NCBI RefSeq assembly: GCF_001543285.1 | Contig: NZ_CP014164.1 | Span: 1,922,001 to 1,986,000 of the forward strand | Source of the DNA: Aerococcus viridans | Lineage (GTDB): Bacteria > Bacillota > Bacilli > Lactobacillales > Aerococcaceae | Direction of reading: 5' to 3' | Length of the DNA stretch: 64,000 nt | Shown: in pieces, positions 1 through 10,574 of the stretch | How positions within the stretch are numbered: position 1 is the first letter of the stretch | How the letters are laid out: each line of letters opens with the position of its first letter | Translations under genes and position numbers: made by a program | The notes under the pieces: model-generated | Seen by the model: only the letters and a program-made list of their open reading frames with translations | The model's database searches: none | What the model was told of the DNA's origin: nothing

Positions 1-13
1 CTTATAAATGCGA

Positions 14-45
14 ATAGGCAAGCTTTTTTACTAAAACTTGCCTAT
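14..45. other. Inverted repeat downstream of camS
   Basis: Nine-base perfect arms (ATAGGCAAG at 14-22, CTTGCCTAT at 37-45) lie about 100 bases past the camS stop. There is no clear T-run on either side, so a terminator role is only possible. An outer pair (CGAATAG at 11-17, CTATTCG at 54-60) could extend the fold. Confidence 0.35.
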
Positions 46-146
46 CAAGATGACTATTCGTTTTATGGCTGTGAGCCAGAAATAAGTCGCCTACCCCTTT
101 TTTAATTCTGAAAAAGAGGTGGATATGTTATAAAATGTTACACACT

Positions 147-1277
147 TTAATCTACGAGTACATAGTTGAAGGTGTCTGCGTCTTTACTTCTAGTCAATAG
201 GGCCCGAACGCCGTCAGCGGTTACCACTTGAATTTGAATCTCAATATTGTTGTTGAATACTGAGCTTGCGGTTGAAATGGCTTGCTGTGATAAAGCGATA
301 ATTTCGCTATAGCCATCGAATTGACTGTAGATGACGATGTTGATGTTTTGTTGCTCGTTATCCTGGTAGTAACCTACCCCTGATAGACCGGATAGTTGCG
401 GATAGAAGCTTTGAATTTGGTCACGGAAGCGGGTGAAGGCTACTGTGTCCTCTTCGTTTGGTGCGTCATCGACGCCGTAAACGACGAAGTCTTGGTTGTA
501 GGTTGACCAGTCACCAAATGAGTTTCCACTTGATGAAACGGCATCTGTTGAGAAGGTTCCGCCACCTAAATCACCAGATGCTTCGTTTTCAAAGATGGCT
601 ACATGGATCGGTGTGTCCGCGTAATCCTCGTTTTCACGAATGTCAGAGACGATGGTTTTAGCCATCTGCTTCCCATGTTCGATACGCTCTTCAGAGGTAA
701 TTTCCACTTCTTCGCTGTCTGAATCAGTCTTGAAGATATCTGAATAGTTCATTCCTAAACCGATTGAAATCCCTGCGATATTCCCGTCCTGATCAACGAA
801 ATTGTATTCCATAATGGTATTTAAATAGCGGGGTTCAAACCCGTCCATAGTGGTCGATTCATAACCGGACGGATTTAGGCCATCTGGATTTTCGTCCGAT
901 TGGGCTGTTAAATAAGTCAAGGTCTGGTCCTCGCCGATGACTTGTCCTTCTTGGAGCGAGTAGTCTTCAGTGGCGAAAATATTCTTGGCTAGGTCATACA
1001 AACCGCGCTCTAAATTCTCCGCATTGGCTTGTGAAGATGCCCCCGCTGTAATTCTTGAAGCAGAATTGGTTTGGTAAGTGCCGTCACTAATGTATGACGA
1101 GTAGTATTCTGTCGACAGTTGGCTTGTTTGTGTTTGTTGTTCTTCATTACTAGATGAAGTTTGGCTGGCTGAACCCACTGATTCAGTTGAATCGGCTTGG
1201 TCGTTTTGACAGGCTGTTAGGGCCAAGGTCGCCACCAATAATATGGATAATGTTTTGCATTTTTTGATTTTCAACAC
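147..1277 (-). CDS. camS: CamS-family sex-pheromone lipoprotein
   Basis: Membrane-anchored lipoprotein of the CamS/YerH family. The N-terminus is a lipoprotein signal (KIKKCKTLSILLVATLALTAC) with lipobox L-T-A-C and the lipidated Cys at about residue 23. A Ser/Thr/Gln-rich linker follows, then the conserved CamS domain. The frame opens further upstream at an ATG (1325), but AGAAAGGG sits directly before a GTG at 1277 (or TTG at 1274), so I chose the GTG. It is the last visible gene of a pcrA-ligA-camS operon, 74 bases after ligA; this order is common in Firmicutes. In enterococci and staphylococci the signal peptide of this family is processed into a conjugation pheromone. Whether that happens here is not shown. 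Molecular function otherwise unknown. Confidence 0.9.
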   Translation of the reverse strand: MLKIKKCKTLSILLVATLALTACQNDQADSTESVGSASQTSSSNEEQQTQTSQLSTEYYSSYISDGTYQTNSASRITAGASSQANAENLERGLYDLAKNIFATEDYSLQEGQVIGEDQTLTYLTAQSDENPDGLNPSGYESTTMDGFEPRYLNTIMEYNFVDQDGNIAGISIGLGMNYSDIFKTDSDSEEVEITSEERIEHGKQMAKTIVSDIRENEDYADTPIHVAIFENEASGDLGGGTFSTDAVSSSGNSFGDWSTYNQDFVVYGVDDAPNEEDTVAFTRFRDQIQSFYPQLSGLSGVGYYQDNEQQNINIVIYSQFDGYSEIIALSQQAISTASSVFNNNIEIQIQVVTADGVRALLTRSKDADTFNYVLVD

Positions 1278-1351
1278 GACATTCCCTTTCTTAACTTGGT
1301 ATTCTCCCCAATCACAAGTCCGCATTTTCTTCTTTCTATTGGTCTATTATA

Positions 1352-3367
<2,016 letters not shown>

Positions 3368-3397
3368 TCAATCTCCTTTTATTCCGTGATAGATAAT

Positions 3398-5926
3398 TTA
3401 AGCTTGTTTCTCAATTGGGGCGAAGGCAGATAATAGACGCTTGATTCCTTGATTAGGGAAAGCGATATCTAACTCTTGGTCGTTGCCAGTTCCTGAAACC
3501 TTGACAACTGTCCCAACACCCCATTTTTTGTGGACGGCTTTATCGCCGATAGCCCAAGTTACTGGACCATCTACTGTTTTAATATCTTTATTCGCAGTAA
3601 CTGGGTCAAATACTGACCGTTTCGCTTCTTTCTTCCGTTCATAGTAAGACTTGGCATTGGCTCTTTCATAGGTGTTGGACGCCCGTTTACGCTTGCTAGC
3701 ATAATCCGCCGCAAACGTTGAGCCTGAGCCAAATGGCAAGTCTGATTGACTACCACCAGATGGTTGGAAAACAGACCGCTCATTTTCGCTGTCATCTAAT
3801 AATTCGTCATCAATTTCTGCGATAAAGCGCGACACTGGGTTGGATTGGTATTTCCCATAAAGCAACCTTGACAATGAATTGGTTAAGTATAATTTCTCTT
3901 CCGCTCGGGTAATGCCTACATAAGCAAGTCGGCGTTCCTCTTCCAGTTCAGACTCTTCCTTAGCAGCACGGGCTAATGGGAACATGCCCTCCTCCATCCC
4001 AATAATGAAAACAATTGGGAACTCAAGTCCTTTAGCTGCATGCAAGGTCATCAAGGTCAATTCCCCTTGTTGGTCAATTTCTTGGTTGTCTAAATCTGAT
4101 ACCAATGATAAATCCGTGATAAAGCCCATCAAGGCATCATCTTCAGCCGGATTGTTGTCAATCACACCATCAAGTTCTGCTTGAATCCCTTCAAGGTCGA
4201 ATAAATTGAAGCTACCATCTGGATTGAGCGGGTTATTTTCCGGATTGACGTCGCTTTGGTTGAGGTTGGCTGCTTGTAATTCTGTCGGCCGGTCCGCTTC
4301 TTCTTGGGCCGCAATTTGCGCTGCTTGTTCGCGGTCTTCTTGCTCAGCTTCCCAACGTTTGTCGAACTCTTGAGTTACCGAAATGAACTCGTGAATGTTG
4401 TCGATGCGGGCGTCAGCTTCAAGTGTTTTTTGATTTTCCAAGTCTTTTAAGTAGCCGGTTTGCGCTAAAATTTCCTCGACTAAGTCTTGGATGGCTAAGA
4501 ATTCGCGTTGCGCTTGGAGATTGGCCATCATCTTTCCGAAAGCCTTTAAATTCGTAGCACCTTTACCAGTGATAGGTGAATGGTCTACTAGGGTTGCCGC
4601 CTGTAAAAGGGAAATCCCTTGCTGGTTGGCGAATGTGTTTAATTTATCTAGGGTTCCTGGTCCAATACCACGTTTAGGCACGTTGATAATCCGCGTAAAT
4701 GATAGGTTATCAGAGGGATTGGCCAGTAGACGTAGGTAAGCTAGAATGTCTTTAATTTCCTTGCGGTCGTAGAATTTTAGACCGCCAACGATCCGGTAGG
4801 GCATGTTGGCCTTGACCAAATTCTCCTCCATTACACGGGACTGGGCATTGGTTCTATACAGGATGGCAATGTCTCCGTAACGCTTGCTTTGTCCTTTGAT
4901 AGCATCTTTAATTTTACCGATGACATAGTTGGACTCGTCACGCTCATTTTGCGCCCGATAATAAGAAATCAATTCACCTTGGTCATTATCTGTCCAAAGG
5001 GTCTTATCCTTACGATAGGTGTTTTTATTGATGACATTATTGGCCGCCTGCAAGATATTTTTAGTAGACCGGTAATTTTGTTCCAATAGGATAGTGGTTG
5101 ATTTTGGATAATCCTTTTCGAAGTTCAAGATATTTTCCATATTGGCACCACGCCAACCATAAATAGACTGGTCCGCGTCCCCTACCACACAAACGTTGTG
5201 GAAGTAGTCACCTAATTGTTTTACCAATTTATATTGGGCTTCATTGGTATCTTGGTACTCGTCCACGTGGATATAGTGGAACTTTTGTTGGTAGTACTTC
5301 AAGATATCTGGTTGTTGGTCGAATAATTTAACGGTATACATGATTAAATCATCGAAATCGAAAGATTGCGCTGCTTGTAGCCCTTTTTGGTAGCGTTCAT
5401 ATACATCTGCCACTACATCTTCTATATATCCAGAATAATTTTGCCGGTAGTCGTCAGGCAGCATTAAGTTATTTTTCGCATCAGAAATACGCCCTAACAA
5501 CATTTTATAAGAAAACTTGTCCTTGTCTAAGTTCAATTCCTTAATAATACGTTTGATTAGGGTTTGTTGTTCAGATGGATCCGCAATGGTAAATGACCGC
5601 GTAAAGCCAATCGCTTCCGCTTCTCGTCTTAAAATTCGTACACACATAGCGTGGAATGTAGATACCCACATATCGTTTGCGTCAGGTCCTACAAGGGCAG
5701 ACACCCGTTCTTTCATCTCTTTAGCTGCCTTGTTGGTAAAGGTAATTGCTAAAATATTCCAAGGATTTACATCTTTCTCACTTAAAATATATGCCATGCG
5801 GTGGGTCAAAACACGCGTCTTCCCACTACCCGCACCAGCCATAATTAATAGCGGCCCCTCGGTATGCTCAACAGCTTCCTTTTGTCGATCATTAAGCCCC
5901 TTCGTAAATTGATTCAATGCCATCAT
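3398..5926 (-). CDS. pcrA: ATP-dependent DNA helicase PcrA (UvrD/Rep family)
   Basis: Superfamily 1 3'-5' helicase used in repair, rolling-circle replication and removal of RecA filaments. Walker A is AGAGSGKT at about residues 30-37, and motif II is DEYQDTN. The C-terminus carries the PcrA-type domain that contacts RNA polymerase (WGVGTVVKV). The frame extends to an upstream start at 5968, but GGAAGGTGG precedes the ATG-ATG pair at 5926/5923. At about 842 residues it is roughly 100 longer than typical PcrA. Most of the excess is an acidic, Gln/Asn/Asp-rich insertion between EFDKRWEAEQ and GFITDLSLVSDL. It heads the pcrA-ligA-camS operon. Confidence 0.96.
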   Translation of the reverse strand: MMALNQFTKGLNDRQKEAVEHTEGPLLIMAGAGSGKTRVLTHRMAYILSEKDVNPWNILAITFTNKAAKEMKERVSALVGPDANDMWVSTFHAMCVRILRREAEAIGFTRSFTIADPSEQQTLIKRIIKELNLDKDKFSYKMLLGRISDAKNNLMLPDDYRQNYSGYIEDVVADVYERYQKGLQAAQSFDFDDLIMYTVKLFDQQPDILKYYQQKFHYIHVDEYQDTNEAQYKLVKQLGDYFHNVCVVGDADQSIYGWRGANMENILNFEKDYPKSTTILLEQNYRSTKNILQAANNVINKNTYRKDKTLWTDNDQGELISYYRAQNERDESNYVIGKIKDAIKGQSKRYGDIAILYRTNAQSRVMEENLVKANMPYRIVGGLKFYDRKEIKDILAYLRLLANPSDNLSFTRIINVPKRGIGPGTLDKLNTFANQQGISLLQAATLVDHSPITGKGATNLKAFGKMMANLQAQREFLAIQDLVEEILAQTGYLKDLENQKTLEADARIDNIHEFISVTQEFDKRWEAEQEDREQAAQIAAQEEADRPTELQAANLNQSDVNPENNPLNPDGSFNLFDLEGIQAELDGVIDNNPAEDDALMGFITDLSLVSDLDNQEIDQQGELTLMTLHAAKGLEFPIVFIIGMEEGMFPLARAAKEESELEEERRLAYVGITRAEEKLYLTNSLSRLLYGKYQSNPVSRFIAEIDDELLDDSENERSVFQPSGGSQSDLPFGSGSTFAADYASKRKRASNTYERANAKSYYERKKEAKRSVFDPVTANKDIKTVDGPVTWAIGDKAVHKKWGVGTVVKVSGTGNDQELDIAFPNQGIKRLLSAFAPIEKQA

Positions 5927-5990
5927 TAGGCCACCTTCCCCGTATAGTTTCACTGTTAAGGATACCATTAATAGAACACCTGTTCAACGA

Positions 5991-6108
5991 AAACAAGGTG
6001 CGACACAAACCGATAGAAATGAACCGTTGGAAGATTAGTGTAGTGACTGACGTAGTCGGTTGCAAACTAATCTGAAACGCAGTCATTTCTGGTTTGTGGC
6101 GCCCGATT
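5991..6108. repeat. Structured intergenic repeat, unit 1
   Basis: First of two imperfect tandem units of about 118 bases. Each opens with AAACAAGGTGCG and shares a 45-base core (6029-6073 here). In this unit AGATTAGT and ACTAATCT form the core stem, and CACAAACC/GGTTTGTG plus GAAATGA/TCATTTC form an outer stem. It lies directly upstream of pcrA. I do not recognise the family; it looks like a structured genomic repeat or RNA element. Confidence 0.75.
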
Positions 6109-6228
6109 AAACAAGGTGCGAGCGAGACCGCTCAGACCAACAACACTGGAAGGTTAGTGTAGTGACTGACGTAGTCGGTTGCAGACTAATCTCAAGTGAA
6201 CTAAAGCTGGTCGAGAGAGAGTCTGATT
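6109..6228. repeat. Structured intergenic repeat, unit 2
   Basis: Second unit. Its AAACAAGGTGCG start lies 118 bases after that of unit 1, and its core (6148-6192) matches the unit 1 core at nearly every position. The core stem survives as AGGTTAGT/ACTAATCT, where one A-U pair becomes a G-U wobble. The outer stem has a different sequence (GACCA ... TGGTC), so the fold is kept while the flanks diverge. Confidence 0.72.
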
Positions 6229-6415
6229 ATAATGCAAAGTCGGCCATTCTTCGCCTTCCACTTTGTTTAATTAGTTACGATTGACACTCAATATTCAGCA
6301 TGGAATGTTTCACTTTTATTATGGTTACATCGATCACTTACAATGGCTGTATGATCATTAATCCTAATCTGTGAATGTTTAGTAAAGCGCCTTTTTCCAG
6401 CCGAAGGTTAAAGCC
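6229..6415. other. Intergenic stretch without a recognisable gene
   Basis: AT-rich sequence between the tandem repeats and the terminator of the GntR-type gene. I see no ORF of supportable quality. A TATAAT-like hexamer on the minus strand near 6229 could belong to a pcrA promoter, but no good -35 partner is visible. Confidence 0.4.
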
Positions 6416-6446
6416 ATAAAAAGACGAACCTTATAAGATTCGTCTC
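6416..6446 (-). terminator. Rho-independent terminator of the GntR-type regulator
   Basis: Perfect arms AGACGAA (6422-6428) and TTCGTCT (6439-6445), with a T-run on the minus strand immediately after. It lies just past the stop of the regulator gene. Confidence 0.85.
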
Positions 6447-6452
6447 TGTCAC

Positions 6453-7109
6453 TTATTTGTTGATTTGATAAAGAATTAATTGGTTTATCCAGATGCGGGC
6501 TTGTTTACGCGCCATCGCATAATCTTTATGTACTAAAGCTTTCAGCATCGTTGGATAGATTTCTTTTAAATCGTTCGCTTCACGTTTGAAGGCTGAGTGA
6601 TCCTCCTTGGCTTCTTTTATGTACAATTCATGTAGGGGTTGAATTGTATTCAAGGTAACTTGTCTAAAGTATGAATTCGGATAGAAGGATACCAAATAGG
6701 TAAACATTTTGAATTCAGTATCAAAGTAAGTTTCCAAGTCATATGTTGCAAGTGATTCAGAAATAATTTGTTTCAACTCTTCAACTCGTTCGGTGTCTAC
6801 TTGGACATCTTTATTTTGCATTTGCTGGAAGAGATTCATCGTTAATAATTCAATAAATTGTAGACGTTCCACAATTGCTCGTGCGTTTAGTGCATTTTTC
6901 GCTACTACCGCACCCTTATATTGTTCAATACGAATATAATCTTCTTCAGCAAGTTGTGCCATGGCTTTTCGAACCGGCGTACGACTCATGCCTAGCGTTT
7001 CTGCAATTTCCACTTCTTTTAAGTGTGTATCTGGTAATAGCAAATTACTATCGATTTGTTCCTTTAGGTATTGATATGCAATGTCCTTATAGCTCTTAGT
7101 CTTTGCCAC
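6453..7109 (-). CDS. GntR-family transcriptional regulator (FadR/FCD type)
   Basis: Predicted DNA-binding regulator of 218 residues. The N-terminal winged helix (about 8-70) contains the motif ETLGMSRTPVRKAM, and the all-helical C-terminal part fits an FCD-type ligand domain. The start is GTG, preceded by AGGGGGT. It stands alone with its own promoter and terminator. A perfect palindrome sits between promoter and start, which suggests autoregulation. Ligand and targets are unknown. The liv operon and glucosaminidase nearby are possible but unproven targets. Confidence 0.85.
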   Translation of the reverse strand: MAKTKSYKDIAYQYLKEQIDSNLLLPDTHLKEVEIAETLGMSRTPVRKAMAQLAEEDYIRIEQYKGAVVAKNALNARAIVERLQFIELLTMNLFQQMQNKDVQVDTERVEELKQIISESLATYDLETYFDTEFKMFTYLVSFYPNSYFRQVTLNTIQPLHELYIKEAKEDHSAFKREANDLKEIYPTMLKALVHKDYAMARKQARIWINQLILYQINK

Positions 7110-7131
7110 GGTTTTACCCCCTATAAAAAGT

Positions 7132-7151
7132 ACAATATAACGAAATATTGT
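7132..7151. promoter_or_regulatory. Candidate operator palindrome of the GntR-type regulator
   Basis: Perfect 7-base arms ACAATAT and ATATTGT separated by AACGAA. It lies just downstream of the predicted -10 box and upstream of the ribosome binding site, a typical place for autorepression. Confidence 0.6.
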
Positions 7152-7160
7152 TCATCTTTT

Positions 7161-7189
7161 ATAATACACTTGAATAGCAACCATTGCAA
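7161..7189 (-). promoter_or_regulatory. Sigma-A promoter of the GntR-type regulator
   Basis: Minus-strand -35 TTGCAA, 17-base spacer and -10 TATTAT, ending about 50 bases before the GTG start. Confidence 0.7.
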
Positions 7190-7210
7190 ATGAATTTTCT
7201 TTCACTTATC

Positions 7211-7954
7211 CTATTGAACCTGGTTATCAAACCGAGTTAATTCGTATCTTTCTATCACATCTATCAAAGATTCTGCATAATTAGGATCTGTAGCATACCC
7301 AGCTTCTTGCAAGGCATAGGCCGCTTCTTTATACGAGCTTGCATTCAAAACACCACTATAATGTGTTTTATTCCATGAAGTGCCGTTTGCAAGTAACCTT
7401 CCGTGATCAGCTACTGATTCTTCCCAAGATGTATAGACCCGGAAAGGTTCATCCACCGTAATATATCGCCCATTCACAAATTCTTGTGTGGGTAAATCTA
7501 CACTTGGATCATTTGGGCTGTATGATTTACGGCCAAATAAATTAAAATATTCACTAGATAATTGACTTTTACCAAAATTAGATTCCAGTATTGCTTGGGC
7601 AGTGACAATACTTGGTAATACGTGAGATTCAGGGTATTCCATTACTGCATATTGGCCGATTAAATCCACAAATTCTTGGTCTGTATATACCATTTCCACT
7701 TCTTCACTGGAGGCCTCACTTGACGTAGGTACGCCTTGATAGTCTTGGGAAAAGAAAAACAGTATTAATCCAAGAATTGCAAGTGTTCCTAACCATATCT
7801 CTTTACGACGTTGCGCACGTTTCTTCTTTGAAGGATATCGTATTTTTTTATATTTTCTTTTTTTGAAAATTAGCCTAAATACCTGTTGATACCCTTTCAA
7901 CCAACCTTGCCAACCGTTTATTTTACGTTTCTTTTGCTTCTTCTTATTTGCCAA
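7211..7954 (-). CDS. Membrane-anchored glucosaminidase-family peptidoglycan hydrolase
   Basis: Predicted N-acetylglucosaminidase (GH73-like, mannosyl-glycoprotein endo-beta-N-acetylglucosaminidase domain) acting on peptidoglycan. A very basic cytoplasmic N-terminus is followed by one membrane segment (WLGTLAILGLILFFF). The catalytic domain contains TAQAILESNFGKSQL with the presumed catalytic Glu, then EYFNLFGRK. The frame is open back to 8044, but that start lies inside the liv terminator hairpin. A strong GGAGGTGA at about 7961-7968 points to the TTG at 7954, giving about 247 residues. No LysM or other wall-binding repeat is present. Confidence 0.85.
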   Translation of the reverse strand: MANKKKQKKRKINGWQGWLKGYQQVFRLIFKKRKYKKIRYPSKKKRAQRRKEIWLGTLAILGLILFFFSQDYQGVPTSSEASSEEVEMVYTDQEFVDLIGQYAVMEYPESHVLPSIVTAQAILESNFGKSQLSSEYFNLFGRKSYSPNDPSVDLPTQEFVNGRYITVDEPFRVYTSWEESVADHGRLLANGTSWNKTHYSGVLNASSYKEAAYALQEAGYATDPNYAESLIDVIERYELTRFDNQVQ

Positions 7955-8022
7955 AATATTGTCACCTCCTTGCATACATCTCGTTTGGCCATAATTGGCC
8001 CATTTTTCCCTTGCATTATACA

Positions 8023-8062
8023 TAAAAAGCGTTGAGTAAACCATTACGATTACTCAACGCTT
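8023..8062 (-). terminator. Terminator of the liv transport operon
   Basis: Thirteen-base perfect arms AAGCGTTGAGTAA (8027-8039) and TTACTCAACGCTT (8050-8062), followed on the minus strand by a T-run. It lies 20 bases past the livF stop. Confidence 0.9.
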
Positions 8063-8081
8063 ATATTAAGATTCTTTAAAT

Positions 8082-8801
8082 CTATACCATTGCCCCACCA
8101 AGATAAGCTTCTTGTACTTTCTCAGAGGTTAACAATTCTTGACCAGATCCTGATAATAAAATCTTACCCGTTTCCATTACGTAAGCACGGTCAGAGATGC
8201 TTAATGCTTGCTTGGCATTTTGTTCAATCAATAGGACAGTTGTACCAGCCGCATTGATTTCTTCAATGATGTTGAAGATTTGTTGGATGAACAATGGCGC
8301 TAACCCCATTGAAGGCTCATCTAACAATAATAATTTTGGCTTAGCCATCAAGGCTCTTGCCATAGCCACCATTTGCTGTTCCCCACCAGATAAAGTGGCC
8401 GCGTCTTGGTTTAAACGCTCTTTGATGATTGGGAAGTATTCAAATGATTTTTCCATGTCTTCTTTTAAGCCGTCGCGGTCTTTACGAGTGTAGGCACCCA
8501 TTAAAAGGTTTTCTTTAACAGACATCCCTTTAAATACGTGACGACCTTCAGGAACTTGAGAAATCCCTGCTTTTACAATTTTCATTGCGTTTGATTTCAA
8601 TATATCTTGTCCTTCATAAAGGATTTGTCCGCTTTTGGCTGGTTTGATACCTGAAATCGTACGTAATGTTGTTGATTTACCCGCACCATTGGAACCGATT
8701 AGGGAAACAATTTCGCCTTGATTGACTTCAAAGCTGATGCCTTTAATCGCTTCAATCATACCGTATGAGACTTTCAAATCTTTTACTTCTAACATTGTCA
8801 T
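8082..8801 (-). CDS. livF: Branched-chain amino acid ABC transporter ATPase LivF
   Basis: Cytoplasmic ATPase subunit of a HAAT-type importer, 239 residues. Walker A is GSNGAGKST, the ABC signature is LSGGEQQM, and Walker B is LLLLDEPS. A strong AGGAGG precedes the ATG. Last gene of livH-livM-livG-livF, separated from livG by only three bases, so translation is probably coupled. It ends at a strong terminator. Confidence 0.95.
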   Translation of the reverse strand: MTMLEVKDLKVSYGMIEAIKGISFEVNQGEIVSLIGSNGAGKSTTLRTISGIKPAKSGQILYEGQDILKSNAMKIVKAGISQVPEGRHVFKGMSVKENLLMGAYTRKDRDGLKEDMEKSFEYFPIIKERLNQDAATLSGGEQQMVAMARALMAKPKLLLLDEPSMGLAPLFIQQIFNIIEEINAAGTTVLLIEQNAKQALSISDRAYVMETGKILLSGSGQELLTSEKVQEAYLGGAMV

Positions 8802-8804
8802 ATT

Positions 8805-9578
8805 TTACTCGCCTCCTAAGTACGCTTTGATAACAGCTGGATTACTTTGGATTTCGCTTGGTGTACCGTGGGCAATCAATTTACCGTATTCCAATACGTA
8901 GATACGTTCACATACATTCATTACAAGAGACATATCATGTTCGATAAGGACTACTGTAATGTCGAAATCTTTTTGAATTTGACGGATCAATTCAGTTAAG
9001 TTAGCTGTTTCATTTGGGTTCATCCCTGCAGCTGGTTCATCCAAGAATAAGATTTTTGGCTCAGTCGCTAAGGCACGAACGATTTCTAGACGACGTTGTT
9101 GACCATATGGCAAGTTTTTCGCTTTTTCATATAGTAAATCTTGAAGGTTAAAAATACTTAGCAATTCGACTGCGCGTTCTTTTAATTCTTCCCGGTTTTT
9201 GTAGAAAGCTGGCGTACGCAAAACACTAGACAAGAAGCTAGCGCCGTGTTTAGTATGTAAAGCTACTAACACGTTATCTAAAACAGTCAACTGACCAAAT
9301 AAACGGATATTTTGGAAGGTTCTTGCTAAACCATAGCGGTTGATTTCACTTGGCTCTTTACCATTTAAAACCACATCACCTTCGTCAGTTGATAATTTTA
9401 CTTCACCTGAACTTGGTACATAAACACCAGTTAATAAGTTAAATAACGTCGTTTTACCTGCACCATTAGGCCCAATAAGTCCAACTAATTCATTCTTTTC
9501 TAAATCAATATTTACATTTGATACTGCGGCTAACCCGCCAAAATTTTTATTTAAATCTTTAATCGTCAATAATGACAT
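8805..9578 (-). CDS. livG: Branched-chain amino acid ABC transporter ATPase LivG
   Basis: Second ATPase of the importer, 257 residues. Walker A is GPNGAGKTT, the signature region reads LPYGQQRRLEI, and Walker B is ILFLDEPAAGMNP. That last motif is characteristic of LivG rather than LivF. It is packed between livM (2-base gap) and livF (3-base gap). Confidence 0.95.
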   Translation of the reverse strand: MSLLTIKDLNKNFGGLAAVSNVNIDLEKNELVGLIGPNGAGKTTLFNLLTGVYVPSSGEVKLSTDEGDVVLNGKEPSEINRYGLARTFQNIRLFGQLTVLDNVLVALHTKHGASFLSSVLRTPAFYKNREELKERAVELLSIFNLQDLLYEKAKNLPYGQQRRLEIVRALATEPKILFLDEPAAGMNPNETANLTELIRQIQKDFDITVVLIEHDMSLVMNVCERIYVLEYGKLIAHGTPSEIQSNPAVIKAYLGGE

Positions 9579-9580
9579 GG

Positions 9581-10567
9581 TTACGCCTCCTCTTTATCAG
9601 AATCTTTTTTCTTGCGGTTGAATAATTTAGCGAATTGTAATTCGTAATCACCCATTAAACCAGATGGCTTGAATACCATGATAGCGATAATCGCGATACC
9701 GTATACAACCATACGTAATTGACCTAAAGGCGCTAAAACTGAGTTTAGTAAACCTAAGGCGATGGCTGCAACGAATGAACCTGTTACTGATCCGATACCA
9801 CCGAATACAACGATGATTAACACGTCGATTGAACGTTGGAACGTGAATTGGGATGGGTTGATTACTGAAAAGTAACCTGCGTATAAAGTACCTGCGATTG
9901 AAGCTGTTACAGCACCGATTACAAAGGCGATGATTTTATACTTAGTTGTTTTTACCCCAACAGATTCAGCAGCGATTTCGTTTTCCCGAACAGCAATAGT
10001 AGCACGTCCTGGACTAGAGTGGATATAGTTTACAATGAATAATGTTGTTAAAACGATGAAGATAAATAAAGTAATCCACGTTACATTCATTGGAATACCT
10101 GAAATACCAGCGGCACCGTTAGTGATTTTTAAGTTTTGGATGATGACACGGATAATTTCAGAAGCCCCTAAAGTTGCAATCGCTAAGTAGTCACCTTTCA
10201 AACGTAAGGTAGGAACCCCTACGATTAAAGCGACGATAGCTGCTAAAACAGCCCCAGCAGCCATACCAGCATAGAAACCGATTGGTCCTGGAATTTGAGT
10301 TGAAAGGATGGCACCAACATAGGCACCAATGGCCATAAATCCGGCGTGACCAAGCGAGAATTGTCCCGCATAGCCTACTACTAAGTTCAAACCAACAGCT
10401 AGGATCATATTAATCCCAATTGTCACCATAATATTTTGATAGAACGACGTTACTAATCCCATTAAATAGGCTGCCATGATTAAGAAGAATAGTCCCAAAA
10501 TCACACAAATCCAAGTAATTGTTGATTTAGTAAAGAAGTTTTTTGCCCATGATTCTTTTTTCATCAT
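9581..10567 (-). CDS. livM: Branched-chain amino acid ABC transporter permease LivM
   Basis: Integral membrane permease, 328 residues with many hydrophobic segments. It carries the family motif GYAGQFSLGHAGFMAIGAY near residue 66 and a conserved cytoplasmic loop (PTLRLKGDYLAIATLG) for ATPase contact. The C-terminus is charged (RKKKDSDKEEA). Seven bases separate it from livH. Confidence 0.95.
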   Translation of the reverse strand: MMKKESWAKNFFTKSTITWICVILGLFFLIMAAYLMGLVTSFYQNIMVTIGINMILAVGLNLVVGYAGQFSLGHAGFMAIGAYVGAILSTQIPGPIGFYAGMAAGAVLAAIVALIVGVPTLRLKGDYLAIATLGASEIIRVIIQNLKITNGAAGISGIPMNVTWITLFIFIVLTTLFIVNYIHSSPGRATIAVRENEIAAESVGVKTTKYKIIAFVIGAVTASIAGTLYAGYFSVINPSQFTFQRSIDVLIIVVFGGIGSVTGSFVAAIALGLLNSVLAPLGQLRMVVYGIAIIAIMVFKPSGLMGDYELQFAKLFNRKKKDSDKEEA

Positions 10568-10574
10568 AACCCTC

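Noticed and set aside
458..661. Arg/His-rich plus-strand ORFs opposite camS, livJ and other genes
   Set aside because: Frame shadows of well-supported genes, with no binding sites and biased composition.
5892..6086. 64-codon ORF on the minus strand across the tandem repeats
   Set aside because: Composition follows the repeat, it overlaps the pcrA start, and it has no ribosome binding site.
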